Assembly: GCA_902806575.1 (NCBI GenBank)
Contig: CADCXD010000002.1
Location: 1,426,001-1,490,000, forward strand
Source: Jackrogersella multiformis
Taxonomy: Eukaryota > Ascomycota > Sordariomycetes > Xylariales > Hypoxylaceae
Length of the DNA stretch: 64,000 nt
Direction: 5' to 3'
Below are positions 55,122 through 64,000 of this stretch, piece by piece. The notes under the pieces are model-generated. The model was not told the DNA's origin. It ran no database searches and saw only the letters and a list, made by a program, of their open reading frames with translations. The translations under genes were made by a program, and so were the position numbers. The number at the start of each line of letters is the position of its first letter. Position 1 is the first letter of the stretch.

Positions 55122-56888
55122 TTAGCCCTGTGAAGTATCCCGATCTTCATCAGATTCTGCAATACACGTAAGTTCCAGCAAACTATCATCCATATTCCTA
55201 CATTCATAGACTGGAGACTTGCCACTGGGAACTGTAACTGTGATGTTTTCAACCCTAATACTACTGCATCTCTAGTCATAAAATTGATATTAGCTTTATT
55301 CCTTTTTGATTGCTTTTAATTCCCGAGACTTACATCTGGTGCACTACACACAAGCGTACCTGCTTCAGGGTCTAACTTCGCAGAGGTTGTTCCGTAGATA
55401 TTCTTCATAGTGATGTCCTCGATAGTTAAATTGGCCTACGTAGTTAGAGCAGGATTAACGTGAGAAAGAAGCTTAAGTATATGTCTATCTCTTCTAGGGA
55501 TTATTATGCTTACCGGGAACTCGTTACACAATGTCTTATTGCTCTGTCCGTAGCATTGCGTTATGGTGAGAGCCCTATCGTTGTTGATACTGTGGAGGAG
55601 ATCGTATGTAACATTTCGAACGAAGCCGGATCCTCCACCGCCAACGAGGTGAGTCTGGAAATTTGTCTGTACACCAGGCCATACCTTTATTCGGGCAAAG
55701 TCACTAGCATTAGTCATGGATATATTGTAGATGTAGAGGTTCTCGACGATGTCTGTTTCGTTTGGGTACTGCCCAATAGAGCCGATACTGATGCCATGAG
55801 AGCCAATACACTCTAAGTTTTGGATAACAACGTTTGTGCTGTTTGGCTTAAAGGAGACGCAATCTTTATAGGTCAGTAGTCATTTTAAACCCGAGTATAT
55901 CTTAACACTACATACCATCAGTATTTTGGATATATGAATCCTGTATTACCACTCGGTCTGAACGATATGTATCCCAGCCATCCGAGTTGGAGATCTTAGT
56001 GCCGTTGAGTGACTATGGGATTGATTATCAATAACCGCACAGCTCCTCTAGACAAGGAGAATGTACCTTTGCACGAAGGTCCATATTACTGATCATGATA
56101 TCAGAACTATTCGCGATGATGTTAAACCACTGAAGTGATATTAATAATGTTTTTGAAGTTATAGTCACTAAAGGCATAACTTACATTCGGCGGGTTGCGC
56201 ATCCGTAAATTTGACATAGTAGCCCCCTTCATGCCATCAATAGCGAAGAGCATAGGTCTCAACAGCTATAAGTTTCTTAATGTCAGCTACTATCACAAAC
56301 TCATATACCTAACCTACGTGGACAATACAACAATAACTTCATTCAGAGTCCACTTACAGCCGTATCTCTCTGAACTGCTTCCCAATACGCCTGACCTTTG
56401 CCGTCAACGACGCTCTTCCCCTCCTCCAAGGTCAGGTCACCATATATGTTGACATCTTCGCCGCCGAGCTTCCAAAACACGCTCTGGTTCTGGAATGTGT
56501 ACTTGAAGCTGTTATTATGCCAGTAGTACACGTCGGAGTCATCAAAAGAAATGTCGCCGGTGATGACGAGATCGACGTGCTTGAGAAACGTAAGATCTAG
56601 AGGAGAGCCGATCAGGTACGACTTGTCAAACACAACAGTACCACCGTCATTGCACTCCTGTAAAGCCCGCATGATGTATGGTGCATCATCGCGGTCCCTG
56701 TGGCATCCTTGCTTCACGTAGCAATATCGGTCCTTGTCCCGCGGCGGCGAAGGAGGCATAGCCCTGCCAGCATTGTACGGACCGGGCACGACATCGGGAC
56801 GGGACGGGATCTTGCTATGTTCTGTAGCAAATGCCAACGAGAGAAGTGTAACAGTTGCTGTAAGCGAGCCTATAGAGTCAAACCACAT
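55122..56888 (-). CDS. GH28 exo-polygalacturonase-like pectinase
   Basis: 457 residues in seven exons: 56888-56358, 56265-56185, 56129-56067, 56012-55916, 55863-55514, 55435-55334, 55271-55122; six introns of 50-92 nt, all in frame. Secreted: MWFDSIGSLTATVTLLSLAFA is the signal peptide. The right-handed beta-helix family GH28 cleaves galacturonan. Catalytic signature: NTDDC (~305), GSHGISIGSIG (~332) and ARIKVWPG (~367), with all catalytic Asp, His and Arg/Lys residues in place; the DDC is split by intron 4. The LRPMLFAIDGMKGATMSNLRMRN… strand pattern and many N-glycosylation sites (NNS, NQS, NSS, NGT, NST, NET, NIS, NAS) are as in fungal exo-acting enzymes. Exo mode is inferred from overall resemblance. 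It fits a plant-associated or saprotrophic lifestyle. Confidence 0.9.
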
Positions 56889-57893
56889 CCTTGCGGTATT
56901 GTAAGATCAACTACTATGTATAGTCCAGAGCCGATACTTACATGTTCTCTGGAGGAAGGTAACATTAAAACTGAAGATCTTACCTATACATCCGAACTGA
57001 GAACAACACGAAGCCAAGAAGTAAACCCAAGATACTGGGAAGGTATGTCAATAACTATAGGTGGATGATCTGGGGTTTACTACGTGGTATAGGTTATTTA
57101 AGGGTCTCAGTCAGTCAGTACAAAGATGCTGGTTGGTGGAATTATATTCTTGGTGTTTACTAAGCTAAGTCTCTAAACGTAACAATAAATCATACCTACC
57201 GTCATAGGACAAGACTTGCAATAGCTGGAGCTTTGATAAGTTAGAGTCGAATTTTAAGAATCTTGAGGTCCATTCCCCCGCAACTGACCAACCTGAATAC
57301 TGTGGCCCTAGACAGTTCCCCGCATAACCCGGAGAGTAACATCAGGGGTTGTATCCCTAATATAACATTGGCTTAGGCTAATCAGTAGACTGGCCTGTAT
57401 ACCAGGTAGGTAACCTAGGTACCGTCATCTAGCTGACTGGTCCGGTCTATAATTATCGGCTCGTCTCCTGCTATTGCTTCTTCATCTATATAATCTGGAA
57501 GCCTAGATAACTTCTAAGAGCCGAAATCTTCATCGTGTTAATGGTATGAGTGGTTAAAATATGCCTACCTATGCTATAATGCATGGTTTGAACTTCCCAC
57601 CTTACGTACCTAAGTACCTAGGTAGGTATAGAGACATTATGCTCTAGTTCTATAGTTATATTTGCTCCTATGTTAAAAGTCTCTCAATAACAGAATAGGT
57701 GTCAGAAACCTATCTACTCTAGTATATGCCTTAATACTCATCATTGGTACTCCTCTCGTGATACCCTATAACATAGTGTTCCGGCTATTAGTGAAAACGA
57801 CCCAAACAACCCGGCTCGAGATAACCACTTAGCAACGCATCTCCAGCCAAGCAAGCCTGAATAGCCCTAGGATATCCAAACAGACCTAGCGCA
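56889..57893. other. Intergenic, no supported gene
   Basis: About 1 kb: promoter of the GH28 gene (a TTAAATAA-type box near 57088) and 3' region of the flavin-reductase-like gene. CCTAGGTA elements at about 57404-57422 and 57615-57628. Confidence 0.5.
57615..57628. repeat. Dispersed CCTAGGTA-type element
   Basis: TACCTAGGTAGGTA; intergenic. Confidence 0.75.
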
Positions 57894-58892
57894 TTACTTC
57901 GAACCAGCTCCATCCGCCTTCTTCAACTTCTCGTATCCCGCCCTGCCGCCGACATCCCCCTCGAAGCTCGGCCTCAGGAGCTCCATGGCCTCGGTCACGC
58001 GCCCGTACGTGATGCCCCCCAGCCGCCCCATGGGCCGCAGGACCTCGGGGTCGATCATGTTGCGCTCCTCGTTGAGCGCGTCCTCGCGCACCCAGAAGCG
58101 CGTGCCCTCGACCACGGCCATGGTGCCGGACTTCCTCCCGGGCGCGGCGCGGCTCTCGAACTCGCGCACGCTCTCGAGCCTGCACTCGACGCTGAACACG
58201 GCCTCGCGCACGCGCGCCGCCTTCACGTCCGCGCAGTCGTGCACCGGGGTCAGGCCCGACACGTCCCACTCCGACACGTCGTACGGCGAGTCGACGCTGG
58301 CGGCGTTGGCGGCCTCGATGAAGTCCTCGCCGATGATGTTGACCACGCACTCGCCGGTCTCGACCAGGTTCCGCAGCGTGTCCTTGGGGCTCGCGAGCAC
58401 CGACGCGAAGCCCAGCACGAACAGCGGCGGGTCGTGGTTGACCATGTTGAAGTAGGAGAACGGGGCTAGGTTGCGCGCCGCGCCGTCGGCCGACTGCGAG
58501 GACACGAAGCCGATGGGCCGCGGCACCACCCCGCTGATCAGCAGCTTGTAGTTGAAGGGCGACGGCCGCCCGGGCTCGTACGGGTCGATGGAGATGTGCT
58601 TCTTCTCCCGCGCGCCGGCGTCCTGCAGCGCGTTGGCGCCGGAGCCGAAGGTCCACGACGGGTCGGCGGTTTTGGTGTACCGGAAGCGAGCCTCCTTGTC
58701 CCAGTCCGGTCGCGAAGCTTCGACGGCCTGGAAGTCCGGATGCGGGTTCCGCTTGATCTCGGCTTCCTGCTTGGTCGAGACAGACATGTTGAGATGTTTT
58801 TGGTATTTCAAAACTACACTAGCGACGGCGGTGCGGGATGTTCCTCCTAATGTCCGAATTGGTAGGGTTGAGGTAGACCGAAAAAGGGGCAT
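57894..58892 (-). CDS. Flavin-reductase-like FMN-binding split-barrel protein
   Basis: 332 residues from the ATG at 58892, or 297 from the ATG at 58787. The first 35 residues (MPLFRSTSTLPIRTLGGTSR) are basic and Ser/Thr-rich without acidic residues, so the longer form may carry a mitochondrial presequence. The core has the FMN-binding split barrel of the flavin-reductase-like family: NYKLLISGVVPRPIGFVSSQ (~118), NLAPFSYFNMVNHDPPLFVLGF, DTLRNLVETGECVVNII (~180) and a late GGITYGRVTEA. Typical length is ~280-330. Likely an NAD(P)H-flavin oxidoreductase or FMN-binding protein; substrate unknown. Very GC-rich compared with its flanks, like PEX11, NCS2 and the carrier. Confidence 0.85.
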   Translation of the reverse strand: MPLFRSTSTLPIRTLGGTSRTAVASVVLKYQKHLNMSVSTKQEAEIKRNPHPDFQAVEASRPDWDKEARFRYTKTADPSWTFGSGANALQDAGAREKKHISIDPYEPGRPSPFNYKLLISGVVPRPIGFVSSQSADGAARNLAPFSYFNMVNHDPPLFVLGFASVLASPKDTLRNLVETGECVVNIIGEDFIEAANAASVDSPYDVSEWDVSGLTPVHDCADVKAARVREAVFSVECRLESVREFESRAAPGRKSGTMAVVEGTRFWVREDALNEERNMIDPEVLRPMGRLGGITYGRVTEAMELLRPSFEGDVGGRAGYEKLKKADGAGSK

Positions 58893-59727
58893 GAAGGTTG
58901 GTTATTATTTATCTTATAAAGCCCCAAGGCGCTTACACACGGCCCGATGAAGTTAGGGAATTCTTGTGTCCCGCTTAGTAGTATATGCTAAAAGGGGGCC
59001 GATATGCAATCCGACGCGAAAAGTGGATGACCGGAATTAGGAGACAGCCTAGAATGTCTATATAGCGAGCGCGATTTCCCACTTATCACTTGCGATATCG
59101 AAGTATGTGTAAAGATTACTTAGGTGCTTACTAATGGGATGCTTCACAGTTAAAGCTATTGAAGTAAGCAAAACTGGATATTTAGTAAACAAGTGACGTA
59201 ATAGAACACGGTATTACCAATTGCTCTTACCGGATTGGGTATACGAATAAAAATATATCGGAGTTTAAATTATTTATTATTTTCATGGAACCAGTACCTA
59301 CAGAGCCTCGTGCCATAAACAGTCTACCGAACGGTAGTGGTCTACAAAATAAGAGGCATAGATCTTTAACATCGTAACAGAATAAATGAATAGTAACTAG
59401 GTGGTCAATGATTTTATTTCATTTCATCACATCAATGCGTACCTCTTCTCAGATTATGATAAAACTTTAAGCCTCCTCATGCTAGGTATCTAGAAACTCC
59501 TGACGCCTGCCGAAGGAATAGAGATCACCCCGTCTTGGTAGACAACTAACCCATGAACGCCTTGATCGTACATGTAACCCAAGAAGGGAAAAAGGGAAAA
59601 AAGGGGAAAGGGGAAAGCCCCTATTCTAGATACGCCACGCACAACTCGAACCTACAAACACCACACGCCACATTCCGTTGTGCTATATTCGTCAACAACA
59701 TCCCGACCCTATATGCAACGAAGGAAA
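58893..59727. other. Intergenic, no supported gene
   Basis: About 830 bp. Left part: promoter of the flavin-reductase-like gene; right part: 3' region of the phosphodiesterase gene. A small inverted repeat (CTACCGAACGGTAG) at about 59324-59337. No gene seen. Confidence 0.5.
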
Positions 59728-62055
59728 TCAGAACATGAGGCTCTGCCCCTTTTTTGATACAATAAACTCGCAGCCCAATTCGGCTGCCTTTTCATGTTCT
59801 AGCAGCTCGCGTAATATTGTGTCTCTCGGTAGTTCGTCACCGTTGAGCTTCTCCTTGACATGGATGATGACCACCTTCAGTCCTTTCAGGAGATTCGGCG
59901 TCTGGCGCGGAGCAGGGGGTGGAGTTAGGCTTGCTTCAAAGTCCTTCAAGTTCATTTCAGCCGTAGGAGTTGTGATATGCGGCGAATCAACCCCATTTTC
60001 GCTCGGCACCGATCCCGAACGTCTCTGCGGACGTGTCGTTTTTGGCGACACGGGCCCATCATCTCCACTGTACCTGGCAATGGATCGGTTCGCTCTCCTA
60101 TTTGCTTCCCCCAAGTCTCTCTTGCGTTTCTTATTCGGCTCGAATTTGGCTGGGGTCTGGCGAATTGACTCAACTTCCGCGGCGAGCACCTTCATCTCTT
60201 GGATGATATAGCGGGGAGTCAGATGGCCAAATAGTCGGTCATCTGTTTGGCTATCGTCGTAGGAGCATTCGATGAAGATTGCTGCGAGGTTTCCATTTAC
60301 TATCCTCGGGGCTGCTTCCTGCCAGACTCCAAGGTTCCTTGGCGATAGCGAGATGCTGTCGGGTTCCACATCGCCGAACATTAGAACTTCGCGACCACTA
60401 ACCACATCTCGGATGAAGTATGCGCTCGAGTCGTAAACACACACTGATTCTTGTTCTTGTCCTACTGATGGGTGTCTGATAGCAGACGATCTGAAGAGAG
60501 GCGATGGCCCTGGAGCAGTATTGCCACCTTGGGCTCCTCTTGGCGATGCTATAGATGAGACATCTACGCTACCGAAGCGCGAGGAAGACGTAGAACCGCG
60601 ATGAGTGTGCTTTTCTATGCAGTGTCCATGACTAACACTAAAGACTTTGACTGTCAGGTCATCACTAATTTCCAGATACCCTTTCCCGGCCCCTTCGCCG
60701 AGAGCTGGACTACCGCCCTCGACAAGGCGCGTGTAAGTCACTAGTCCGGCACCATTGTTCTCATCTGATAGGTTTGGCCAAATGATATTGTTGAAGATAT
60801 GTGTCTTAAATGCAGAGATGGTGGAGGGTAGCCCAGCAATTCGCTTTGGTCTTGTTCCCGGGAGGCCTGCGGTGTTGATGACGAACCCGCTGATGTGATC
60901 GAGATGAGGATGGGTGATTAAGTAGGTGTCAACAAGATGTCTTGTTACAAAAGCTGCATTGGTAGAGGCGCAGGTTGAGTGAATCTCCATGCCGGCAAAG
61001 GGACCCGAGCCTAAGATATGCGGCAAGGCGACATCAGTGCCGAGTCCTGAAGGTTGCGTCTCTTCAAGGATTTGAGTGATGGCGGAGAGATGGACACCGG
61101 CATCGAGGGCAACTATCGAACCTCGAGTCCAACCAGATCTGATCGACCTTACAAGGAAAGCAGTGACATTATGTTCTTGTGGTCCACCGCCTGAGCCCTA
61201 GGATAGGAAGAATAAATGTTAGTATCTACATGTTGATGATAAAGCCTCAAGCGTTGAAAGTAACTAAAAACTAATCCTAGTGAAAAGACATTGGTGTGAC
61301 CTAAGATAGCCTCAAGTTTTAACCCGCATTGTGAGACGAATACTGATGGGTTTTATGACGTCACTGTTCCCAAATTTCCGAAAGATAAAAATGTTATCGA
61401 CAAGCGATGCACGTGACCTATCTTCCTCGCACGGGGTGGGTGATCTCTTGGTGTGCCCCATAATGTTTCTATCCACCTAGCCACAGATTTCGAATCCAAT
61501 GAATTGACAACCAGCTTTGACTTCTTCAATTCATTTTCGGAAATAGGAAATAAAATAAAATAAAATAAACGAGAAAACACAAAATCTTGTATCCGACATT
61601 CGAAACAATGGATATGGATATTACCATGACCAAAGAATGTCGCATTGGTTCGGATTGGTTGTGCAGGTAGGTACCAGGTGTTCCAGGTGTCTCCTTTGCC
61701 CGATCGGTCGGGACAAACCGACCCAATTATCTCGGCCAAAGCGATCTCAGCTGTACCCAGCAGTACCTAGGCACTGATCTATCCAATTCGGCCTCGAAAT
61801 CGCGAGGTACAGATCGGAGATCTCACATGCGTACGTCTGAGTGGTTGAGATACCGGTGCAAGCAGCGGAGCTGACTTGACTTGGAGAACGAATCAAAGGC
61901 CATTGCCATTGCCATTACCAAAGCAGGCTGGATGTATGTATGTATGTATGTATTCCATGAAATCTGAATATTGAAATGAAACAAGTTTTGCTTACCAGTA
62001 CAATGACCTGCAAAGCAAGCTGACATGCATTCTTCTTGCCATCCTGTTTGGCCAT
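59728..62055 (-). CDS. PDE1: Class II 3',5'-cyclic-nucleotide phosphodiesterase (low-affinity Pde1 type)
   Basis: 509 residues. Hydrolyses cAMP, tuning PKA signalling. Exon 1 62055-61996 (20 codons, MAKQDGKKNACQLALQVIVL) joins exon 2 61197-59728 at the highly conserved VIVL|GSGGGPQEHNVTAFLVRS. The intron, 61198-61995, is therefore 798 nt with donor GTAAGC and acceptor CCTAG, far longer than any other in the window. The metal-binding signature HPHLDHISG is at 116-124; further ligands include VFSVSHGHC, MFGDVEPDS and IFIECSYDDSQ. An insert (~205-240) and a ~90-residue Lys/Arg- and Ser/Pro-rich insert (~360-430) before the last strand are typical of filamentous fungi. Without the first exon the GSGGG motif would lack its leading strand. 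Confidence 0.9.
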
Positions 62056-62867
62056 CTTTTGCGATAGGTCGTAAATGCGACCGTTGCGCTTTCGTTTCAT
62101 TCGGTATCGCGCGGTATTGAAATGGCTTGCGCGGGTTGTCTGTCTGGGCGAGGAAGAGAAAAAGAAAAAGAAAAAGGGTCTTGCGACTTTCCTCTCAAAT
62201 ATCTTGGTATATGAATTGAGGAATTTTGAAAGCGACTTGGAACGATAAACAATGATGCGGCTGCTATTTTCGTCTCTTAAGGGAACGCGCTACCTAGACA
62301 GCATCGCTTTTCTGTCAGGTTACCCTCGATTCTCAACCCTTGGATGCAGCCTTCATAACCCTTCCGTATCGCACACGTGATGTCGTCCCGACTCCAGCGC
62401 CCTCTATACCCCTGGTATACGTTTCCCTTTTTCTTCGGCCTCTCCGTCCTCTCCGTCCTCTTCGCTCCAACTAGTTCTCTAGTAAGAAAGAAAGAGGGAA
62501 ATGGGGGACGACAATGGTTCTAGACGGACTATAAATTTAGACTAAAAAACTAGAGGAACTTCTGGCCTTCTTTAAGGTTGATCGCAGACAGCTAAGGGCA
62601 TCCGATTATGTATGTGTGTAACGCAAACCAGCGCAACTCGACAACGGCCCTTGCCCCTGGGTCGTAGCTTTCCGAGTTGGTTCTAGTGTTAACGAGGCGC
62701 AGCTAATCGATTGTCGGGGTCCCCACCATAAGGCATATCGAATTCTACTATACCTAGGTAGGCAAGTCTCATTTCTTAGGTCTCTAGGTTCTTTAGTCTC
62801 TTCTTAACCTTCAGCTAAGAATTTCCTAAGAATTTCCAACTTTTAACTCCTGATAGGTTCCAAGGTT
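62056..62867. other. Intergenic, PDE1 upstream region
   Basis: About 810 bp. Contains an AAAAAG repeat (62158-62176), CT-rich tracts (62420-62475) and TACCTAGGTAGG at about 62752-62763. No gene seen apart from the candidate to the right. Confidence 0.5.
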
Positions 62868-63143
62868 ATGGATGCCAACTATTCCTCTCGGACACGCCGG
62901 TAAGTATTACATGGATATAGTTTATATATTTACAACTCACTTCCATTTATCGACAGCCACGAGCCCTTTTTTATTAACCCACTTTATACCAAATTGGAAA
63001 TGTTGGCCTTCCTACTACGATCCTACCCCGTTCTTGGTTCAACTTGCATTCCTATTCCTTTGCCTGACATCTATCAAATTCATTCAATTCCAGGGTTCCT
63101 TATTGTTACTTATCTTTGTCTCGGCTTAAGACTAGTTGGATGA
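62868..63143 (+). CDS. Candidate small spliced gene, 72 residues, unknown
   Basis: Not recognised. Exon 1 62868-62899 (MDANYSSRTR) ends at a perfect GTAAGT donor; the 57-nt intron ends CGACAG; exon 2 62957-63143 is open to TGA. The join is in phase and gives a 72-residue protein, HEPFFINPLYTKLEML followed by a hydrophobic C-terminal stretch (PGFLIVTYLCLGLRLVG) that could be a tail anchor. A CT-rich leader precedes the ATG. Against it: small size, no recognised homologue, and the same DNA has an overlapping 85-codon unspliced frame. It is divergent from PDE1 and convergent with the gene at the right edge. Confidence 0.3.
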
Positions 63144-63463
63144 TAACCAACGCTACCAAGGCGATCTCGACTACTACATGGCTTTCGTTGTAATCATAGG
63201 AACATAGGCTCACTTTACCCGATACTTGAAAGCTACCTAGGTACCTAGGGTTTAATATCATTATTTTTTACATACCAGGTACCTCTATACCAATTCATCT
63301 AAATAGATATTATGCTATATGTACTGTAGAAATGAAAATATTTACTTGTCATCTTGTTCAAACCCATCATTTCTGTCTCCTAACTACTTAGGTACTCACT
63401 CACCTCTTAGACCTACCGTGAATTGCTGAAGCCTACCTAGGCAACGAGGTGAAGGCGTCAGCT
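63144..63463. other. Short intergenic with dispersed elements
   Basis: 320 bp between convergent genes. Holds TACCTAGGTACCTAGG at 63234-63249 and further TAGGTA words near 63280, 63390 and 63433. Confidence 0.6.
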
Positions 63464-64000
63464 CTATAAATCCTCATCTTCCTCCTTAATCGCCACCTCC
63501 AGGGCAGCCAATCCGGAGAGTTCTTGAGGGGCCGTCTCTTCAGCGTCTTCATTCATTTGGGTATCGCCGAAGAGATCCTCGCCTTCCTCGAGTTCTATGC
63601 CGTCTAAATCATCAGCTGATAGTTTCTGTTCTGTCACCAGCTCATCTTCCCCCGCTCTAATGTCGGGCTCTACGATCTTGTCAACGTTGCTGCTAACTGG
63701 TGACTTACCACTAGGCATCTTGTCAATCAAGTCGAAGGCGTCGTTGTCGTCGAGTTCGACTTCGGCATAATGACCCGAATCTATATCCATGGGCGAAAAG
63801 TCGTGCGGCGAGCCGTCTTCCATATCGACTGGTGACCACCGCCCATCGTCCAGCGTCAAGTCTGGAAACGTCGGAGGCTCTTGCCGCCGCTTCTTAGCTG
63901 GAGGCTCTTGATCCGGTGACTGGGTATCTTGGTCACCGTTCTGTTGGTCTTCGGCCAACATCTCGTCCGCGTCTCGCTTCCGTGGCGAATGCCCCGGAAG
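63464..64000 (-). CDS. Acidic C-terminus of an unidentified protein (runs off right edge)
   Basis: The last ~178 residues of a larger protein whose start lies beyond base 64000; the frame is open to the edge (LPGHSPRKRDADEMLAEDQQ…). I do not recognise the family. Visible features: a basic PAKKRRQE stretch that could be a nuclear signal, repeated Ser-Pro sites (DGRWSPVDMEDGSPHDFSPMD) suited to proline-directed kinases, and a long Asp/Glu-rich tail ending EVAIKEEDEDL. The tail pattern (EDLFGDTQ; LAALEVAIKEE) looks like a nuclear or regulatory protein, but this is only an impression from composition. Confidence 0.6.
   Translation of the reverse strand, partial: LPGHSPRKRDADEMLAEDQQNGDQDTQSPDQEPPAKKRRQEPPTFPDLTLDDGRWSPVDMEDGSPHDFSPMDIDSGHYAEVELDDNDAFDLIDKMPSGKSPVSSNVDKIVEPDIRAGEDELVTEQKLSADDLDGIELEEGEDLFGDTQMNEDAEETAPQELSGLAALEVAIKEEDEDL

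Noticed and set aside
61353..61739. 128-codon frame within the PDE1 intron
   Set aside because: It lies inside the intron required by the conserved protein junction, overlaps another frame, and has no recognised motif.
1..64000. CRISPR array, rRNA genes or intact transposons
   Set aside because: No regularly spaced direct repeats, no rRNA-like conserved sequence and no transposase or reverse transcriptase frame were found.

Overview
The window is nuclear DNA of a filamentous ascomycete (Pezizomycotina). The Ste12, Pob3, Dma1-like and Oac1-like proteins read like Sordariomycetes; Xylariales is a guess. Evidence: monocistronic genes on both strands, introns mostly of 50-130 nt with GTRNGN donors and CTNA branch points before YAG acceptors, fungal families (NACHT/STAND protein, Ste12, GH16, GH28), and AT-richer intergenic DNA. 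Exon joins were worked out by hand by requiring that the frame and the family sequence run through each junction; most such genes give an uninterrupted frame from ATG to stop.

Layout. 1-31 kb is fairly gene-dense: mitoribosomal mL46 (left edge, partial), a Golgi pH regulator, a HeLo-like/NACHT STAND protein, a PEX11-type peroxin, a Ser/Thr-rich GPI-type surface protein, an APH-type kinase-like protein, Ncs2 (tRNA thiolation), an Oac1-type mitochondrial carrier, a small spliced candidate gene, a Dma1-type FHA-RING ubiquitin ligase, Pob3 (FACT), coronin, His6 and Faf1. 31.2-31.6 kb is a Gag-like retroelement fragment. 32.6-35.1 kb encodes Ste12. 35.1-45.5 kb (about 10 kb) has no gene I can support. 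45.5-56.9 kb holds four secreted-protein genes (a small secreted protein, a HExxH zincin-like protein, a GH16 enzyme and a GH28 exo-polygalacturonase-like enzyme), with a 3'-5' exonuclease/double-HRDC gene among them. 57.9-64 kb holds a flavin-reductase-like protein, a class II cAMP phosphodiesterase with a 798-nt intron, a second small spliced candidate, and the acidic C-terminus of an unidentified protein at the right edge.

There are no operons; genes are related only by divergent or convergent spacing. The housekeeping genes have unrelated jobs. The right half looks like an accessory, host- or substrate-facing segment: a sparse region followed by secreted hydrolases. cAMP phosphodiesterase and Ste12, both components of fungal developmental signalling, are in the window but far apart.

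The most unusual feature is not a gene. A short palindromic element built from CCTAGGTA (18-bp form TACCTAGGTACCTAGGTA, identical at three loci) is scattered through nearly every intergenic region and several introns, and I saw none inside an exon. The best protein-level candidates for something new are the STAND protein, the secreted zincin-like protein and the two small spliced genes.
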